Positions 62,339-64,000 of a DNA stretch of 64,000 bases are shown here, piece by piece. The notes below the pieces were generated by a model. That model did not search any database, had not been told where the DNA came from, and worked only from the letters and a program-made list of their open reading frames with translations. The position numbers were made by a program, and so were the translations under genes. Each line of letters begins with the position of its first letter. Within the stretch, counting starts at the first letter, position 1. Source of the stretch: Metarhizium brunneum (lineage: Eukaryota; Ascomycota; Sordariomycetes; Hypocreales; Clavicipitaceae); NCBI RefSeq assembly GCF_013426205.1, contig NC_089423.1, positions 6,634,001-6,698,000 of the forward strand. The letters run 5' to 3'.

Positions 62339-63664
62339 TCAATTCGCAAGTACGGAACGAGTGGAACCATCGCCATTGTCAGCCAACTCGGGGATCGGCG
62401 TATCCCTCTTCTTCTGCCCGCCCGTCGGCGCGATAGGAGTTTTGGCCTCTACTTCGGTGTCAGACGGCACGGAGAGGCAGCGCCGTGCAGTGTGGTCCGC
62501 CGACACAACACTACATGTATCCGAGACGTCTGCGTCCGAACCGGCCACCGAGCTGATGCTCTCAATGCTGGGGGTAGGCAGTTCCTCGTACGTAAGCTGG
62601 GGCACGTCATCCTCCCCCCTGGCCTTTTTATGTGCGGATTCAGCGCGCGAAGCAGCTACGGCGCCGCCCATGCTGTCGTCCTCGTCGTCCTGGCCGATTG
62701 TCCATACCCAGCGGCGCTTCTTTTCACGCTTCCGCCTGACGGGGGATGCGGCGAGTCCAGCCATTCGGCGTCCCATTTCTTCAACGGGGCCGGGTGTTTG
62801 GCCGCCGTCTTGGATTTCGTTGGCGGTGAAGGCGAGCGCCACGTCGGGGAGCCTGGTGATTTCTCCGGCCGTAATGCCGGGGGACGAGGCGTGCATGTAG
62901 ACCGGGGATATGGGGGAGGCATCTTCGGATAGGAGGTCTATGTGCGACCGGACGTACTTGGAGGTGGTGATTTCTTCCTCCAGAGGGCTGTCGTATTCGA
63001 CCTTTTTGGCGGCCTTTTCTTGGAGACGAAGGGATTGGCGCCGGGGGGATGGGGGCGGGATTGCCGTCCTGGGAGGGAGAGGCGAGTTTCGGAGAATGCT
63101 GTGCAGACTTCGGGGGTGAGTGTATGGCAGCTGGCTGGTGATCCCGGGGAGTGAGTGTGGTGTCCGGCGACGCCGTGGTATACGATCGTCGGCGGGTGGT
63201 TCAGGTGGCCGGTTCGTCCTGGAGCTGTCTGCTGATGGCGGAAATGTGAATACTTTGGACGAGTTGTCGACTGGGCCTGCGGACAGAGGAGGCGTGGCGG
63301 TCATTGTGCTCGGGTACACAAAATCCATTTGCTGGGGGGAGACGGGTTGTGCTGTCAATGGTGTCTCAGGATAGGTTGGCACGAAGGACGTCGCGACCCG
63401 TGATTTCAGTCCGTTCCTTTCGATTGGAGATTGAAGACTAAAGTTTTGAAGGGTTTTGATGGCGGTGACAGGCTCAGACTGAATGGCTGACGATCGTTCA
63501 ATGGCCGTGACGTAGATGTTGGACATGGTGTTGAATGTTGTAGGGTCACTTGGGTTCAAGGGAATGCCCCTCAGACCTTTTGATGGAGGGCTGCATACTG
63601 TGGTCTTGATTTGAAGAGACAGTCGGGGTCTCCTGGACGCGCTTGGAGGTTGCTGTGAAGTCAT
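62339..63664 (-). CDS. unrecognised Pro/Ser-rich, basic protein, 441 aa
   Basis: Single-exon frame from the ATG at 63664. No catalytic domain or membrane segment is visible. The sequence is low-complexity, rich in Pro, Ser and Thr, with short motifs that could be phosphorylation or interaction sites (SPRRQSLRLQEKAAKK, SPISPVYMHASSPG, PTPSIESISS). A basic cluster (SPVRRKREKKRRWVWTIGQDDEDD) may act as a nuclear localisation signal followed by an acidic patch. Conserved ascomycete proteins of this general kind are sometimes labelled from database carry-over as glucan glucosidase; nothing here supports that enzyme activity. It is convergent with TRP2. The function is unknown. Confidence 0.6.
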   Translation of the reverse strand: MTSQQPPSASRRPRLSLQIKTTVCSPPSKGLRGIPLNPSDPTTFNTMSNIYVTAIERSSAIQSEPVTAIKTLQNFSLQSPIERNGLKSRVATSFVPTYPETPLTAQPVSPQQMDFVYPSTMTATPPLSAGPVDNSSKVFTFPPSADSSRTNRPPEPPADDRIPRRRRTPHSLPGITSQLPYTHPRSLHSILRNSPLPPRTAIPPPSPRRQSLRLQEKAAKKVEYDSPLEEEITTSKYVRSHIDLLSEDASPISPVYMHASSPGITAGEITRLPDVALAFTANEIQDGGQTPGPVEEMGRRMAGLAASPVRRKREKKRRWVWTIGQDDEDDSMGGAVAASRAESAHKKARGEDDVPQLTYEELPTPSIESISSVAGSDADVSDTCSVVSADHTARRCLSVPSDTEVEAKTPIAPTGGQKKRDTPIPELADNGDGSTRSVLAN

Positions 63665-64000
63665 GGTGGACGTGGTCCGTGTTGAAGGGCAGGCCGCGGG
63701 AGTATCGCCAACGACGATGGCCGAAGAAAAGATCCGATGTGGCTGCAGTGTTGGGCTGGGCCCAATACGGTTTGCTGATGCCTATAGGCTACAAATCACC
63801 GCACGACGCAGCAGGGCAGCCTCCCATCAAGGGGGTATGATGAAGGAGATTCATGTGGTCAAAGCAGATTCAGACATGAACAGAGAGCCAACGCGGCCAG
63901 AACCCGGCGTGAGGTGGCTATATACGATGTCGAGCATGGGACAGGTCACTTTTCGGGCCCGGGCTGTCCCAGCAAGCGCCGCACTCGACTCGCATCAAGG
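63665..64000. other. right edge: upstream region of the 441-aa gene
   Basis: 336 bp of likely promoter sequence for the reverse gene. No other feature is seen; a TATA-like TATATACG near 63920 is on the far side. Confidence 0.4.

Overview
This window is chromosomal DNA of a filamentous ascomycete. Genes carry short introns (about 50-100 bp) with GTAAGT/GTACGT-type donors, CTAAC/CTGAC branch sites and CAG/TAG acceptors. The protein set (ADAM-type protease, FacA-type acetyl-CoA synthetase, Ssn6-type corepressor, Zn2Cys6 regulator, Dal5-type MFS carrier) fits Pezizomycotina, most likely Sordariomycetes/Hypocreales; genus cannot be fixed from the sequence alone. All gene models below were spliced by eye from reading frames and splice signals.

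Layout. 1-9.7 kb is an accessory-looking stretch: a possible 75-aa gene, a 0.5-kb minisatellite of an 8-bp unit, a C2HC/C2H2-like zinc-finger gene, an unrecognised two-exon gene (653 aa) whose last 3' repeat unit has frameshifted, and a decayed APH-like phosphotransferase gene. 9.7-16 kb is a core block: RFC1 (-), mitochondrial ribosomal protein L16 (+) and RFC5/human-RFC3 (+), so two clamp-loader subunits lie within 2 kb of each other around one small gene. 16-25.6 kb holds acetyl-CoA synthetase (7 exons) between two large gene-poor intervals. 25.6-28.1 kb is a membrane-anchored ADAM metalloprotease, followed convergently by a small conserved protein. 30-32.7 kb is a LisH/WD40 protein of the Sif2/TBL1 type. 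36.5-39.3 kb has a divergent pair of membrane proteins (PQ-loop and TMEM115-like). 39.3-46.6 kb is a 7.3-kb interval with no supportable gene, but with a strong 34-bp hairpin and many copies of a CGG-N6-CCG-type palindrome. 46.6-64 kb is dense again: Ssn6/Cyc8 corepressor, ribosomal protein uL3, Zn2Cys6 regulator, MFS carrier, a NuiA-like small protein, anthranilate synthase component I and an unrecognised proline/serine-rich protein.

How genes relate. RFC1 and RFC5 belong to the same PCNA clamp loader and both have MCB/E2F-like ACGCG motifs upstream. Sif2-like and Ssn6 are both corepressor components but lie 14 kb apart and are not an operon. TRP2 carries a perfect CPC1/GCN4-type site just upstream of its start. 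The most unusual non-genic signal is the TACGGAGTA motif, with at least 16 intergenic copies and none in the coding exons I read, including two perfect 16-bp palindromes. I saw no tRNA, rRNA, CRISPR or intact transposon.
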